NCBI RefSeq assembly: GCF_009363435.1
Contig: NZ_CP045354.1
Location: forward strand, 2,384,501 to 2,448,500
Direction of reading: 5' to 3'
Length of the DNA stretch: 64,000 nt
Source of the DNA: Labrenzia sp. THAF82
GTDB lineage: Bacteria > Pseudomonadota > Alphaproteobacteria > Rhizobiales > Stappiaceae
The notes under the pieces were generated by a model. It was not told where the DNA came from and did no database searches. It saw nothing but the letters and a program-made list of their open reading frames with translations. A program made the translations under genes and the position numbers. Below, in pieces: positions 8,698 through 19,522 of this stretch (positions are counted from its first letter, which is position 1; each line of letters starts with the position of its first letter).

Positions 8698-9633
8698 ATG
8701 TCACCAATACTCTCCGTCCGAGACCTGGAAAAAACCTATGAGGGTGGCTTCCAGGCACTTAAGTCCGTTTCGCTTGATATCAGTCAGGGCGAGGTCTTTG
8801 CGTTGCTCGGACCCAATGGTGCCGGAAAAACAACCTTGATCAGCACAATTTGCGGTCTCGTTCAGCCAACCAGAGGCAGTATCCAGGTGGGCGGACACGA
8901 TGCAATCAGGGAGTACCGGGCCGCGCGGCAGTTGATCGGTCTGGTTCCACAGGAAATGCCGACCGCGCCATTCGAAATAGTTGGTGACACTGTTGCGATG
9001 AGCCGTGGTCTATTTGGCCTGAAAAGAGACCCGGCGCTGATTGAGCGAATTTTGAAAGACCTCACGCTTTGGGACAAAAAGGACAATCCGATCATGGCGC
9101 TCTCGGGTGGCATGAAGCGCCGGCTGCTCGTTGCCAAGGCTCTTGCGCATGAGCCCAAGATCCTGTTTCTCGACGAACCAACTGCGGGTGTCGATGTGGA
9201 GTTGCGTCATGACATGTGGCGGATCGTCGGCGAGCTCAAGGAAAAGGGCGTCACGATTATTCTGACCACGCACTACATCGAAGAGGCCGAACAGATGGCC
9301 GAGCGGGTAGGGGTGATCAACAAGGGGGAAATCATCCTGGTCGAGGAAAAGCAGGAGTTGATGCGCAAGCTTGGTCGCAAGCTGCTGAAACTCAGTCTTT
9401 CCGAACCCCTTGATGCAATACCTGAAGAACTCAAGGGCTACGAACTCGTTCTCGAGGATGACGGGACCAGTTTGACCTACACTTATGACACCCACGCAGA
9501 ACGCACAGGGATCACGTCGTTGCTGACGGACCTGGCGAGCGCCGGCGTGAGATTTCAAGACTTGCAGACAGACCAGTCGTCGCTGGAAGACATATTTGTC
9601 GGGCTGGTTAGAGAAAATCGGGACCAAGCATGA
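8698..9633 (+). CDS. ABC transporter ATP-binding subunit (ABC-2 exporter)
   Basis: 311 residues. Walker A is Gly-Pro-Asn-Gly-Ala-Gly-Lys-Thr-Thr at 38-46, the signature Leu-Ser-Gly-Gly-Met-Lys at 135-140, Walker B Ile-Leu-Phe-Leu-Asp-Glu at 155-160 and the H-loop His at 192. The roughly 80-residue extension after the nucleotide-binding domain is typical of DrrA/NodI-type exporters. It pairs with the permease at 10118; the genes are joined by 4-base ATGA overlaps with a GNAT gene in between, so all three are probably co-translated. The exported substrate is unknown. Confidence 0.92.
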   Translation: MSPILSVRDLEKTYEGGFQALKSVSLDISQGEVFALLGPNGAGKTTLISTICGLVQPTRGSIQVGGHDAIREYRAARQLIGLVPQEMPTAPFEIVGDTVAMSRGLFGLKRDPALIERILKDLTLWDKKDNPIMALSGGMKRRLLVAKALAHEPKILFLDEPTAGVDVELRHDMWRIVGELKEKGVTIILTTHYIEEAEQMAERVGVINKGEIILVEEKQELMRKLGRKLLKLSLSEPLDAIPEELKGYELVLEDDGTSLTYTYDTHAERTGITSLLTDLASAGVRFQDLQTDQSSLEDIFVGLVRENRDQA

Positions 9634-10121
9634 TGACGGACTATTTTATCCGACGCGCGAAAGCTGAAGACCGGGACGCCCTGACAGATCTTTGCCTGCG
9701 CTCCAAGCAGTCCAACGGCTATGACGATGATTTCATGGCGCAGTGTACCGAAGAACTGACTGTCAGAGACAGCTGGATAACCGGCACGGAGTTCTGGTTG
9801 GCCGAGGACAGCAGCGGAAAGCTTGCCGGCTGCATTCGTCTGTCCGTTGAAGAGGATGGGGCAACTGGCGAACTTGAAACGTGTTTCATTGACCCGAGTT
9901 GTCAGGGCAAAGGTGTCGGCCGAGCGCTTTTTGATGAACTTCATGCCCAGGCGAATTCGCTGAAGCTGGAGCGCATTGGCCTGGATGCTGACCCCTTCGC
10001 GGAACCTTTTTATGCGCGCATGGGGTTTAAAACTGTCGGGCGGACACCGTCCGGATCCATTCCCGGACGTACCTTGCCAAGGATGGAATTGGAGCTGCAG
10101 AGAGGGCGGGCCAGCGCATGA
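9630..10121 (+). CDS. GNAT-family N-acetyltransferase inside the ABC operon
   Basis: 163 residues, single GNAT domain. The acetyl-CoA loop reads Cys-Gln-Gly-Lys-Gly-Val-Gly-Arg (about 90-97), and Phe-Tyr-Ala-Arg-Met-Gly-Phe precedes a Pro-Gly-Arg-Thr-Leu-Pro tail. Start and stop both overlap their neighbours by four bases, so expression is coupled to the ATPase and the permease. This placement suggests the enzyme modifies the transported compound or protects against it, but that is inference. Its closest relative in the window is the GNAT half of the fusion at 5273-6427. Confidence 0.85.
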   Translation: MMTDYFIRRAKAEDRDALTDLCLRSKQSNGYDDDFMAQCTEELTVRDSWITGTEFWLAEDSSGKLAGCIRLSVEEDGATGELETCFIDPSCQGKGVGRALFDELHAQANSLKLERIGLDADPFAEPFYARMGFKTVGRTPSGSIPGRTLPRMELELQRGRASA

Positions 10122-10879
10122 ACTTTGAAGCAGTCAAGTCCATCTACCTTTCGGAAATGGCGCGGACCAAACGGACCGTCTTCCAAAGTGTGATTTCGCC
10201 GGTGATCTCCACGGTGCTCTATTTCGTGGTCTTCGGGGCTGCTATCGGTTCTCGCATAACCGAAGTTGATGGTGTCAGCTACGGTGCCTTTATCGTGCCC
10301 GGCCTGATCATGTTGTCGCTCATGACGCAGAGCCTTTCAAACGCTTCCTTCGGCATCTATTTCCCGCGCTTTACGGGCACGATTTTTGAAGTGTTGTCAG
10401 CGCCTGTTTCTTTCCTGGAAATTACCGTCGCCTATGTTGGGGCTGCGGCAACCAAGTCAGTTATTGTCGGGTTGATCATTCTGATCACGGCCAACTTCTT
10501 TGTGGATCTTCAGATCCAGCATCCGGTCTGGATGGTGGCCTTCTTCATTCTGACAGCGGTTACGTTCGCACTTCTCGGTTTCATAATCGGCATCTGGGCA
10601 GACAATTTCGAGAAGCTGCAGTTCGTACCACTCCTGATCGTGACGCCACTGGCTTTTCTTGGCGGAAGCTTTTATTCCATCAATATGCTGCCGGAGTTCT
10701 GGCAAAAAGTGACCCTCATCAATCCGGTGGTCTATCTGATTTCCGGATTCCGTTGGAGCTTTTACGGACAGGCGGATGTCAGCCTGTGGCTGTCTTTGCT
10801 GGCAACCATGATTTTTCTGGGCGGCTCATTGGCCGTCGTACATTGGATATTCAAGACCGGCTATCGTCTGAAAGCCTAG
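10118..10879 (+). CDS. ABC-2 type transporter permease
   Basis: 253 residues with about six predicted membrane helices and the ABC-2 features: a short cytoplasmic N-terminus, Pro-Gly-Leu-Ile-Met-Leu after the second helix, and Gly-Gly-Ser-Phe-Tyr-Ser before the last extracytoplasmic loop, followed by [11 protein letters not shown]. This is the membrane partner of the ATPase at 8698. Its start overlaps the GNAT stop as ATGA. With one ATPase and one permease the complex is expected to be a dimer of each. Confidence 0.92.
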   Translation: MNFEAVKSIYLSEMARTKRTVFQSVISPVISTVLYFVVFGAAIGSRITEVDGVSYGAFIVPGLIMLSLMTQSLSNASFGIYFPRFTGTIFEVLSAPVSFLEITVAYVGAAATKSVIVGLIILITANFFVDLQIQHPVWMVAFFILTAVTFALLGFIIGIWADNFEKLQFVPLLIVTPLAFLGGSFYSINMLPEFWQKVTLINPVVYLISGFRWSFYGQADVSLWLSLLATMIFLGGSLAVVHWIFKTGYRLKA

Positions 10880-10912
10880 GCAGGAAAGCGCCGGTCATGC
10901 GTGAGACAAACA

Positions 10913-11815
10913 ATGCTCTGGTCTTCTTTCGTTAAAAAGACATCCGTGGTTCTGCTGGCGGGATTTCTCGCCGGCTGTCAAACCGCTCAGGGGCCGTCAT
11001 CGCAGGCACCATCGCCTGCAACGAATGCCGCTGCGTCCGCATCCGTCCAGAGCTCCTCGTTGCCTGTCATCAGCTATGCACCGGCAACGGCCGTTGAACG
11101 CGGCTTTTCCGCACTGGTGCTGAATGCGGCCACGGGTGAACAGCTCTATGATGTCGATGCCGACGCGCCGCGGTATCCTGCATCGTTGACCAAGATGATG
11201 ACGCTGTATCTGCTGTTCGAAGCAGTTTCAAATGGTCGTTACTCCCTGTCTTCTCCGCTTGAAGTTTCCGCAAATGCGGCAGCGCAGCCTCCTGCAAAGA
11301 TCGGCCTCAAGGCAGGCTCAACGATAACCGTTCAACAGGCTGCACGCGCGCTTGCCGTAAAGTCGGCCAATGATGTTGCGGTTGCCGTTGCGGAGAATAT
11401 CGCAGGCAGCGAAGCGGCCTTCGCACGGCAGATGACCCAGCAGGCACGTGCGCTTGGAATGGGAAAGACGCGTTTCGTCAATGCAACCGGGCTTCCGGAT
11501 CCGGCGCAGGTGACGAGTGCTCGTGACATGGCAAAACTCGGGCTCGCTCTCAAGCGAAGGTTTCCGCAGTATTCCAGCTACTATCGCCAGAAATCCTTCA
11601 GCTACAACGGCCGGACCTTCAGAGCGACCAACAATCTGATTGGCAAGGTTCCGGGTGTCGACGGTTTGAAGACCGGCTATATCCGGATGTCCGGCTACAA
11701 TCTTGTCGCTACGGCGAGACGAAGCGGAAAGCAGTTGATCGTCGTTGTGATCGGCGGGAAAAGCGAAGCTGCACGTGACCAGGAAGTGACCCGGTTGATC
11801 GAAGCCAATTTCTGA
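10913..11815 (+). CDS. D-alanyl-D-alanine carboxypeptidase, predicted lipoprotein
   Basis: About 300 residues. A signal sequence ends in the lipobox Leu-Ala-Gly-Cys (Cys22), so the protein is probably lipid-anchored on the periplasmic side. The three penicillin-binding motifs are present: Ser91-Leu-Thr-Lys94, Ser151-Ala-Asn153 and Lys253-Thr-Gly255, which defines an S11-type DD-carboxypeptidase trimming peptidoglycan stem peptides. The PBP5-like C-terminal domain is absent. A GTG at 10901 would add four residues; I prefer the ATG. It follows the ABC operon by about 30 bases and may be read with it. Confidence 0.88.
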   Translation: MLWSSFVKKTSVVLLAGFLAGCQTAQGPSSQAPSPATNAAASASVQSSSLPVISYAPATAVERGFSALVLNAATGEQLYDVDADAPRYPASLTKMMTLYLLFEAVSNGRYSLSSPLEVSANAAAQPPAKIGLKAGSTITVQQAARALAVKSANDVAVAVAENIAGSEAAFARQMTQQARALGMGKTRFVNATGLPDPAQVTSARDMAKLGLALKRRFPQYSSYYRQKSFSYNGRTFRATNNLIGKVPGVDGLKTGYIRMSGYNLVATARRSGKQLIVVVIGGKSEAARDQEVTRLIEANF

Positions 11816-11926
11816 CGTGTCGACGTCGATAAATTTGGCAGGTCACAGCGCAAATTTGTCCCTTCGCAGGAGGTGAACTTCATCTCGGCATTGCAAGATC
11901 CCTCCGTTTTCACGAGGGACATGCAC

Positions 11927-12571
11927 ATGACTCTGGCAGAGCGATACGAGAAGGGAGCCGATCGGTGGGCCTTAACCCTGGAACGACTGGGTTTTCCGGC
12001 TGCCTATCGTTTTCTGTTTTCCAAGCTTGGCCTGACAGTGCACGACAAGGACGTATGTGACGTCGGCACTGGCTGCGGCGATTTTGCAGCCGCCCTGTTT
12101 GAAGTCTCCGGTCAAGCTAGGTCTCTGACGCTTGTCGACCCGTCATCGACCATGCTGCAAAAGGCATGCAGACGATTGCGATTAGCTGGACGCCAGCTGC
12201 GATCATTGCCGGTGCGCCTGGACGAACTGACCTCGGACAAGACCTACGACCTGATCCTCGGTGCCCACGTGCTGGAGCATCTTGAAGATCCCGAGCACGG
12301 GCTCAGACACCTTCTTGAACTTCTCAAGCCCGGCGGCCGCCTGGTCCTTTCGGTAAGCAAACCTCACATCTGCCAATGGTTCATCTGGCTGCGGTGGCGC
12401 CACCGTTGGTATCACGAAGATGACGTTTGTGATCTGCTTCGTCGCGCGGGGTTCCAGTCCATCGAAGTGCATCGTTTCCCCAATGGTGTTCCATCGCGCT
12501 GCAGCCATGCTTATTCGGCCTGCCGCGTCGCCAATCAGGATCCGTTTTTGGGCCAAATTCTGGAGAGTTGA
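11927..12571 (+). CDS. Class I SAM-dependent methyltransferase
   Basis: About 214 residues. Motif I is Asp-Val-Gly-Thr-Gly-Cys-Gly-Asp near residue 44, followed by an acidic strand end (Leu-Val-Asp-Pro) and Gly-Ala-His-Val-Leu-Glu-His-Leu typical of UbiE/Coq5-like small-molecule methyltransferases. Two starts are possible. A GTG at 11873 overlaps its own AGGAGG, so I use the ATG at 11927 with GAGGG eight bases upstream. Its stop overlaps the next gene, with which it forms a translationally coupled pair. Substrate unknown. Confidence 0.78.
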   Translation: MTLAERYEKGADRWALTLERLGFPAAYRFLFSKLGLTVHDKDVCDVGTGCGDFAAALFEVSGQARSLTLVDPSSTMLQKACRRLRLAGRQLRSLPVRLDELTSDKTYDLILGAHVLEHLEDPEHGLRHLLELLKPGGRLVLSVSKPHICQWFIWLRWRHRWYHEDDVCDLLRRAGFQSIEVHRFPNGVPSRCSHAYSACRVANQDPFLGQILES

Positions 12572-12573
12572 TC

Positions 12574-12870
12574 ATGCTGATAGCACTAGTTGATTTCACG
12601 GTGGATCCCTCGCGCCGACAGGAGGCTCTGCAGGTTTTGTTGGATGAAGCTGAAACGGTCACCGCGATGCCGAGGTGCCGAACCTTTCGACCCTATTGCG
12701 ACCCTGTCAGCGAAAGTCATGTCGGCATCGTGCATGAATGGCAGGACGAAGCTGGATTTGAGGCTTATCTCAAGTCCGAAGATTTCGCGAAGATCGGTGT
12801 GGTGCTTCGCCCTTTGATGACTTCAGCGCCTTCCAGTCGCCGTTATCGGGCAACGCCTCTGGAAACGTGA
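12574..12870 (+). CDS. ABM-domain (antibiotic biosynthesis monooxygenase-like) protein
   Basis: About 98 residues, the size of a single dimeric ferredoxin-like ABM domain. Visible features are the N-terminal strand Leu-Ile-Ala-Leu-Val-Asp-Phe, the Glu-Ala repeats of the first helix, and the Val-His-Glu-Trp-Gln-Asp-Glu strand with the aromatic residue usual in quinol-oxidising members. GGAG lies seven bases before the ATG at 12574; a TTG at 12568 is less likely. It follows the methyltransferase without a gap and precedes an AraC gene, which suggests a small redox or detoxification set. Confidence 0.75.
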   Translation: MLIALVDFTVDPSRRQEALQVLLDEAETVTAMPRCRTFRPYCDPVSESHVGIVHEWQDEAGFEAYLKSEDFAKIGVVLRPLMTSAPSSRRYRATPLET

Positions 12871-12916
12871 CGCCTTCAGACTTTCGTGTTCGCGACTTCG
12901 CGATAAGGTGGTTTGC

Positions 12917-13678
12917 ATGACAGAGCTTCCAGCCTATTCCGTTGCACAGTGTTTTGGCCCGGCACCGAAACAGCAATTCAAGTTTGACCGGCACTATCTG
13001 CTCTACTCCGTGAGCGGAGGACTGAGACTGGAAGCAGAAGGGACCATATGGTCTCAGCCGCCGGCAAGGGCCGCCCTCATCAGGGCTGACAAACCAATCG
13101 AGATCTCCTTGCCCGTGAAGATAGAATGCCGGTCAGTGCTCTTTGCAAAAGCGTTTGTTCCGGCGCCGCCTAATGTTCTGAGCGTGTTTGAAATGACACC
13201 GCTGGCACGGGAACTGGTCTTGGAATGCGCCCAATGGAGCGAAACCGAAGACACCCTTTCGAGCTATGCTCAGGGTCTCTTCGGCACTCTTGCCTCTGTC
13301 ATTTGGAAGCTTTCCGAATCGCCGAGCCGTCTTTCCATGCCGGCACCACGGTCGGCAGCGGTCGAGCGTGTTCTGGATCTGACAGAGCAGTCTCTTGCGA
13401 ACCCGCCGACATTCGAGGAATTGGCTGTCCTTGTTGCGATGAGCCCACGGACCTTGGCGAGAAAACTGTCTGACGAACTGGGCATGACCTGGCGCCAGTG
13501 CCTGCAAAAACTGAGGGTTATCAGCGCGGTTGAAGCCTTGTCTCAGACGGACCTGCCGGTGACGGAAATCGCTTTTGCGCAAGGGTATCAGAGCCTGTCG
13601 GCCTTTAATGCTGCCTTTCGTGAGCTGACCGGCAAAACGCCGTCGGCATATCGTGCCAGTTTCAATACGAGCCAATAG
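12917..13678 (+). CDS. AraC-family transcriptional regulator
   Basis: About 253 residues. The N-terminal part (1-110) looks like a cupin-type effector domain; the C-terminal 95 residues contain two helix-turn-helix units, the second ending in Gly-Tyr-Gln-Ser-Leu-Ser-Ala-Phe-Asn-Ala-Ala-Phe-Arg. AAGGTGG precedes the ATG at 12917. It is co-directional with the methyltransferase and ABM genes and may control them. A strong terminator follows. Confidence 0.83.
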   Translation: MTELPAYSVAQCFGPAPKQQFKFDRHYLLYSVSGGLRLEAEGTIWSQPPARAALIRADKPIEISLPVKIECRSVLFAKAFVPAPPNVLSVFEMTPLARELVLECAQWSETEDTLSSYAQGLFGTLASVIWKLSESPSRLSMPAPRSAAVERVLDLTEQSLANPPTFEELAVLVAMSPRTLARKLSDELGMTWRQCLQKLRVISAVEALSQTDLPVTEIAFAQGYQSLSAFNAAFRELTGKTPSAYRASFNTSQ

Positions 13679-13688
13679 GAGGCACAAA

Positions 13689-13716
13689 AAAGCCCCGCTG
13701 AAATCAACGGGGCTTT
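13689..13716. terminator. Bidirectional intrinsic terminator
   Basis: Stem AAAGCCCCG (13689-13697) with CGGGGCTTT (13708-13716), ten-base loop, flanked by an A tract on the left and a T-rich run on the right. It serves the AraC gene on the plus strand and ilvC on the minus strand. Confidence 0.85.
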
Positions 13717-13742
13717 CTCTTTGGCTGTCGATGGGACTTTGA

Positions 13743-15517
<1,775 letters not shown>

Positions 15518-15565
15518 GGGACTGAATGTGGCCTTCAGAGGCTCTTCCTGATAGATCCGAGGTGA

Positions 15566-15584
15566 GAACCGTACGGTACGGTTC
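15566..15584. promoter_or_regulatory. 19-bp palindrome, likely TetR operator
   Basis: Perfect nine-base arms GAACCGTAC and GTACGGTTC around a single central G, immediately upstream of the TetR gene. Length and symmetry fit operators of AcrR-type regulators. Confidence 0.65.
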
Positions 15585-15762
15585 GGGTGAGGTTATGGCA
15601 AAGCCTGCTGAGTTGGTCAAGAGGGATTTTCACCAATTGGAAACTCAGGCTCGATGGCAGTCAGGTGGTCTTCGCGTGGACGGTGAAGGCACCGGGCGAT
15701 GATCGTCAACAGGTTCACAAAGACACTGCTTCCGGCCTGCTAAGTCGAGCAAGGTCTTCGGG

Positions 15763-16656
15763 TTATCGAGTGGCCACTTGCTTGAGCCAGGAAACGACCA
15801 GCTCTGCTTTCTCATGGTTGCGGCTGCGATGTGAGAGGACCGCGTGATAGGCGTCTTTCGGGGTGAGTGGAGGTAGTCCGGCTGGTACCAGCAATCCTCT
15901 TTCGGAGTAGTCACCCGTGATCGAGCGCCAGCCGAGCATGATGCCATGCCCTGAAAGCGCGGCCTGTGCCGCCTGGACGTAGTTTGAAAACCGGAGGCCT
16001 CTGGCTGAACCTGCAGCCCTAAGTCCGGTTCTGTTCAGATAGTCGGGCCAGGAGACCCATCGCCGATCATCTGTCTCCACATGGATCAGGAAGGAAGAGG
16101 CGAGGCTGCCATCGTCGGCCTTGATCCGTTCAAGGTATTCAGGTGCGCAGACAGGTTCGATGCTCTCCTCAAAAAGCAATTCCACAGAACCATCACTCCA
16201 GGCACCGTCGCCGTAGCGCATGGCAATATCGACCCCCGGACCGAGACGCGGCACTTCCTGCGAAGTTGATTGAACGTTGACGGCTAGGTCGGGGTGATCG
16301 AGGTAAAAGGCCTCCAATCGTGGCATCAGCCAATAAGTGGCAAAACCGATCGTGCAGGCCAGCGTCACGGCTTCGCCGGTGGCGTTTGTCAGTGCCCGTA
16401 TGTCCTCAAGAGCGTCGGTCAGCCTCTCTCTGTTTTCAACAACGGCGTTCAAGAGGATTTCGCCAGCTTCCGTAAAACCTGCCGGTCTTGTGCTTCGGTC
16501 CAGCAAAGATGTGCCGACATGATCTTCAAGTTGCTTCAATGACTGACTGACCGCAGGCAGGGAGACATTGAGCTCCCTTGCCGCGCGGCTGGGGCTTCCG
16601 GTTCGGTGGACTGTTTCGAAGACGTGCAGCAGTCTGAGAGGTGGAAGTCGATCCAT
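15763..16656 (-). CDS. LysR-family transcriptional regulator
   Basis: 297 residues, standard LysR length. The winged helix-turn-helix (about 5-65) contains Ser-Arg-Ala-Ala-Arg-Glu-Leu-Asn-Val-Ser-Leu-Pro-Ala-Val-Ser, and the GcvA-like effector domain follows, including Ala-Gly-Leu-Pro-Pro near the C-terminus. It is divergent from the dioxygenase-aldolase operon and is the obvious candidate regulator of it, with the effector likely to be a substrate of that pathway. Confidence 0.87.
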   Translation of the reverse strand: MDRLPPLRLLHVFETVHRTGSPSRAARELNVSLPAVSQSLKQLEDHVGTSLLDRSTRPAGFTEAGEILLNAVVENRERLTDALEDIRALTNATGEAVTLACTIGFATYWLMPRLEAFYLDHPDLAVNVQSTSQEVPRLGPGVDIAMRYGDGAWSDGSVELLFEESIEPVCAPEYLERIKADDGSLASSFLIHVETDDRRWVSWPDYLNRTGLRAAGSARGLRFSNYVQAAQAALSGHGIMLGWRSITGDYSERGLLVPAGLPPLTPKDAYHAVLSHRSRNHEKAELVVSWLKQVATR

Positions 16657-16824
16657 ATGTACCTTATCTTAAGCTACGGATTAAATTAACTTGCATTTTT
16701 ATCGTCTTTTCAAATCAAATCCTCAAGTGCACCTTTCCCAAGAGTTATGGGAAAACTGAGATTTTCAGCTGCTCCCGTTGTCCGTATGAAGTGACAAGAT
16801 ACCTTAAGTTAAGGAGCGATCGAA
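16657..16824. promoter_or_regulatory. Divergent control region with CTTAAG-centred repeats
   Basis: AT-rich region between the LysR gene and the dioxygenase gene. CCTTAA-G-TTAAGG (16802-16814) is a perfect inverted repeat that overlaps the ribosome-binding region of the dioxygenase gene, and a related CCTTATCTTAAG lies at about 16664-16675 beside the LysR start. These may be LysR-binding half-sites; this is inference. Confidence 0.4.
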
Positions 16825-17958
16825 ATGCTCGGAACCGGCGAAACCGGCGTGTTGCTGAAAGAACGAGGCATGGATGTGCCACTTGAAACCGGCGAAACAG
16901 CCTATTTCAACTACTTCTGGCTGCGAGACAATTGCCCGAGTTCCTTCGATCACGAAACCCGGGAACGGGCCTTTGATATTTTCGCGGAGGTGGAAGCACC
17001 AAGGGCTGTTTCGGCGGCAATTTCGGGCGGCGTGCTGGAAATTGCCTGGGCAGGAACAGGTCATGTCACACGCATGCCGCTGTCTTTGTTGGCGAACTAC
17101 GCCAAGGGTGAAAAGCGGGCAGATGTGGCGAAGGTGAGCAGATCTCCCTGGTTCGCCGATCACTATGGCCGTATGGCCCGATTTTCTTACAGCCGACTGA
17201 CGGAAGGCGAAACCGAGCTTCGCAATTGGGCCAATGCCATGCTCACCGATGGCATTGCGCTATTGACGGGGTTGCCCGATACGGATGCGGCTCTTCTGGA
17301 CACGGCCAGCCTGATCGGTCATGTCCGGCCAAGTTATTTTGGCCAGGTCTTTGAGGTCAAAACCCATATCAAACCCACCAATCTGGCTTTCACATCAAAA
17401 GCCTTGCCGTTGCATACTGACCTGCCAGATGAAGACCTGGCGCCCGGGGTCCAGTTTCTTCACTGCCGTGCCAACACCGTTGAAGGAGGCAACAGTCTCT
17501 TTGTCGATGGCCTGGCGGTGGCGGAAGACTTTCGTCTTGCCTTTCCAGAAGACTTTGAACTCTTGGTTGCGACTGACGTACCCTATTTCTGCGAGCATGA
17601 ACGGTTCGACATGCGCTCCCGGCAGCGTGTGATCGAACTCGATGAATACGGAAACATTTCCGGCGTTACCATCAGCCAGCATCACGCTGACATGTTTGAC
17701 CTGCCTCAGCAGGAACTAGACCGGTTTTACCCGGCATTCTGCCGCTTCGGGCAGATGATGCGCCGTGAAAAATACATGATGCAGTTCCGGTTGAACGCTG
17801 GCGAGTGTATCGTTTTTGACAATCACCGGATTGTACACGGCCGCGCGGAGTATTCGGCAAACAGCGGGGATCGGCATCTGCGGGGCTGTTACACCGATCG
17901 CGGCGAACTAAGGTCCATCTATCGGGTGCTTGAGGGGAAGAAGGAACGGATGGAATGA
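16825..17958 (+). CDS. Gamma-butyrobetaine/trimethyllysine hydroxylase-like 2OG-Fe(II) dioxygenase
   Basis: 377 residues, family length. The C-terminal TauD/BBOX domain has the iron ligands His197-x-Asp199 (Leu-His-Thr-Asp-Leu-Pro) and His338 (Arg-Ile-Val-His-Gly-Arg), and Arg353 for 2-oxoglutarate. The N-terminal domain keeps Phe-Trp-Leu-Arg-Asp-Asn-Cys (to Cys37), but the further cysteines that bind zinc in BBOX1 are missing, being replaced by Pro-Ser-Ser. Members hydroxylate gamma-butyrobetaine, trimethyllysine or related quaternary amines. It overlaps the aldolase gene by four bases and is divergent from LysR; the exact substrate is unknown. Confidence 0.83.
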   Translation: MLGTGETGVLLKERGMDVPLETGETAYFNYFWLRDNCPSSFDHETRERAFDIFAEVEAPRAVSAAISGGVLEIAWAGTGHVTRMPLSLLANYAKGEKRADVAKVSRSPWFADHYGRMARFSYSRLTEGETELRNWANAMLTDGIALLTGLPDTDAALLDTASLIGHVRPSYFGQVFEVKTHIKPTNLAFTSKALPLHTDLPDEDLAPGVQFLHCRANTVEGGNSLFVDGLAVAEDFRLAFPEDFELLVATDVPYFCEHERFDMRSRQRVIELDEYGNISGVTISQHHADMFDLPQQELDRFYPAFCRFGQMMRREKYMMQFRLNAGECIVFDNHRIVHGRAEYSANSGDRHLRGCYTDRGELRSIYRVLEGKKERME

Positions 17959-18722
17959 GTGTTGTCACCGATGTTGATTTCAGCGGCAAGGCACGCCAGA
18001 GCGAAATGGAACTGCGCGAAGACCTGTCGGCGGCATTCCGTCTTGCGGTCAGGTTCGGCTGGCACGAATCCGTTGGCAATCACTTCAGTGCGGCGGTGTC
18101 GGAGGACGGTTCAAAGTTTTTGATGAACCCGAAATGGCGGCATTTTTCCGAGGTGAGGGCAAGCGACCTTGTCCTTCTCGATGCTCATGACGACACCGTC
18201 ATGGAAGGGCCCAATGCGCCGGATCCATCTGCCTGGTGCATTCACGGAACCGTTCACCGTATGAACCCAAACGCCCGGGTGTTGTTTCATTGTCATCCGC
18301 CGAATGCGACGGCGCTGGCAACGCTGCAGGACCCGAGCATGAAGCCGATTGATCTCAACACCGCTCGATTTTTCGGTAAGGTTGCCATCGATCTTGGGTT
18401 TGGCGGGATGGCGGATGAAGCTGAAGAAGGGCGCCGGATCGCCGAAACCCTTGCAGACAAACCTGTGCTGATTATGGGCAATCACGGCATTTCCATATCT
18501 GCAATGACAGTTCCCGAAGCATTTGAGAGCCTCTATTTTTTCGAGAGAGCCGCCGAGACGCTGTTAAAGGCATATGCAACAGGTCAGCCGCTGGCTGTGA
18601 TGTCAGAAAATCTGGCGGCCAAAACCGCAGCTGAATGGGAACCGTATGTTGGAATGGGCTACGCTCATTTCGACTACTGGAAACGGGAATTGGATCGATC
18701 AGAACCTGACTATCGGGATTGA
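17955..18722 (+). CDS. Class II aldolase/adducin-domain protein
   Basis: 255 residues. The metal-binding histidines are visible as His112-Cys-His114 and His177 (Gly-Asn-His-Gly), and Gly-Asn-His-Phe-Ser (41-45) matches the phosphate or carboxylate loop. The usual catalytic Glu of Pro-Ser-Ser-Glu is replaced: the segment reads Pro-Ser-Ala-Trp-Cys-Ile-His, as in adducin-type members of uncertain activity. Start and preceding stop overlap as ATGA, so it is translated with the dioxygenase. Together they could hydroxylate and then cleave or decarboxylate one substrate; this is a hypothesis. Confidence 0.82.
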   Translation: MSVVTDVDFSGKARQSEMELREDLSAAFRLAVRFGWHESVGNHFSAAVSEDGSKFLMNPKWRHFSEVRASDLVLLDAHDDTVMEGPNAPDPSAWCIHGTVHRMNPNARVLFHCHPPNATALATLQDPSMKPIDLNTARFFGKVAIDLGFGGMADEAEEGRRIAETLADKPVLIMGNHGISISAMTVPEAFESLYFFERAAETLLKAYATGQPLAVMSENLAAKTAAEWEPYVGMGYAHFDYWKRELDRSEPDYRD

Positions 18723-18876
18723 TTTCCAAGTTTTTTGCAGCCGCTTGGCATTGGTTGCGATGCCGTCTGCAAGGTCCTGTTTGCAAAAAACTGGCGTGTA
18801 GTACTCCCGTAATACCCGCACAATTGCTTTGCCTGCTAGCCTTTTTCCATCGTTGTTTGCTGATGGAGGATGAAGC

Positions 18877-19470
18877 ATGAGCGCGAAGAAGATCCTTATG
18901 ATCACAGGAGACTTTACCGAAGACTATGAAACGATGGTACCGTTTCAGACGTTGCTCGCAATGGGCTATGCCGTTGACGCTGTCTGTCCGGGAAAGAAAG
19001 CCGGAGAAACGGTGGCTACCTGCATTCATGACTTTGAAGGCGACCAGACCTATACGGAAAAACGCGGGCATAATTTCACCCTGAACGCCACTTTTGCGGA
19101 CGTGAACGTTGCCGACTATGACGCACTGTTGATACCGGGCGGCAGAGCGCCTGAATATCTGCGCCTCGAAACTGAGGTCATTGACGCCGTGAAGCATTTT
19201 ATGGACGCGGCCAAGCCGGTTGCCGCCATTTGCCATGGGGCACAGATCCTGACGGCCGCCAAGGTGGTTGAAGGTCGCACGGTATCGGCTTATCCGGCAT
19301 GCCGTCCCGAAGTAGAGCTTGCCGGAGCGACCTATGCGGATATTGCCATCGACGGAGCTGTAACGGATGGCAATCTGATCACCGCGCCGGCTTGGCCGGC
19401 TCATCCTGCCTGGATAGCCCAGTTTCACGCTGTCTTAACCGGTTCTTCTGTTGGAACACTGGCCGCCTGA
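18877..19470 (+). CDS. DJ-1/PfpI-family protein
   Basis: 197 residues, single DJ-1/PfpI domain. The nucleophile elbow is Ala-Ile-Cys119-His-Gly-Ala-Gln and the partnering acidic residue lies in Phe-Thr-Glu-Asp near residue 15. Members act as chaperones, glyoxalases or stress hydrolases; nothing here distinguishes between these. Its ribosome-binding site is GGAGG, just before the ATG. It lies 150 bases after the aldolase gene and is probably a separate unit, ended by a strong hairpin. Confidence 0.87.
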   Translation: MSAKKILMITGDFTEDYETMVPFQTLLAMGYAVDAVCPGKKAGETVATCIHDFEGDQTYTEKRGHNFTLNATFADVNVADYDALLIPGGRAPEYLRLETEVIDAVKHFMDAAKPVAAICHGAQILTAAKVVEGRTVSAYPACRPEVELAGATYADIAIDGAVTDGNLITAPAWPAHPAWIAQFHAVLTGSSVGTLAA

Positions 19471-19487
19471 CAACGGCACAGGTAAGG

Positions 19488-19522
19488 ATCCCAAATACGT
19501 CTACATGAGACGTGTTTGGGAT
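19488..19522 (+). terminator. Hairpin terminator after the DJ-1 gene
   Basis: Fifteen-base stem ATCCCAAATACGTCT / AGACGTGTTTGGGAT (one G-T pair) with a five-base loop, followed by ATTTCTC. Long stem but weak T tract. Confidence 0.6.

Noticed and set aside
10753..10935. 60-codon open frame between the ABC permease and the carboxypeptidase
   Set aside because: It overlaps both genes in another frame and lacks a ribosome-binding site.
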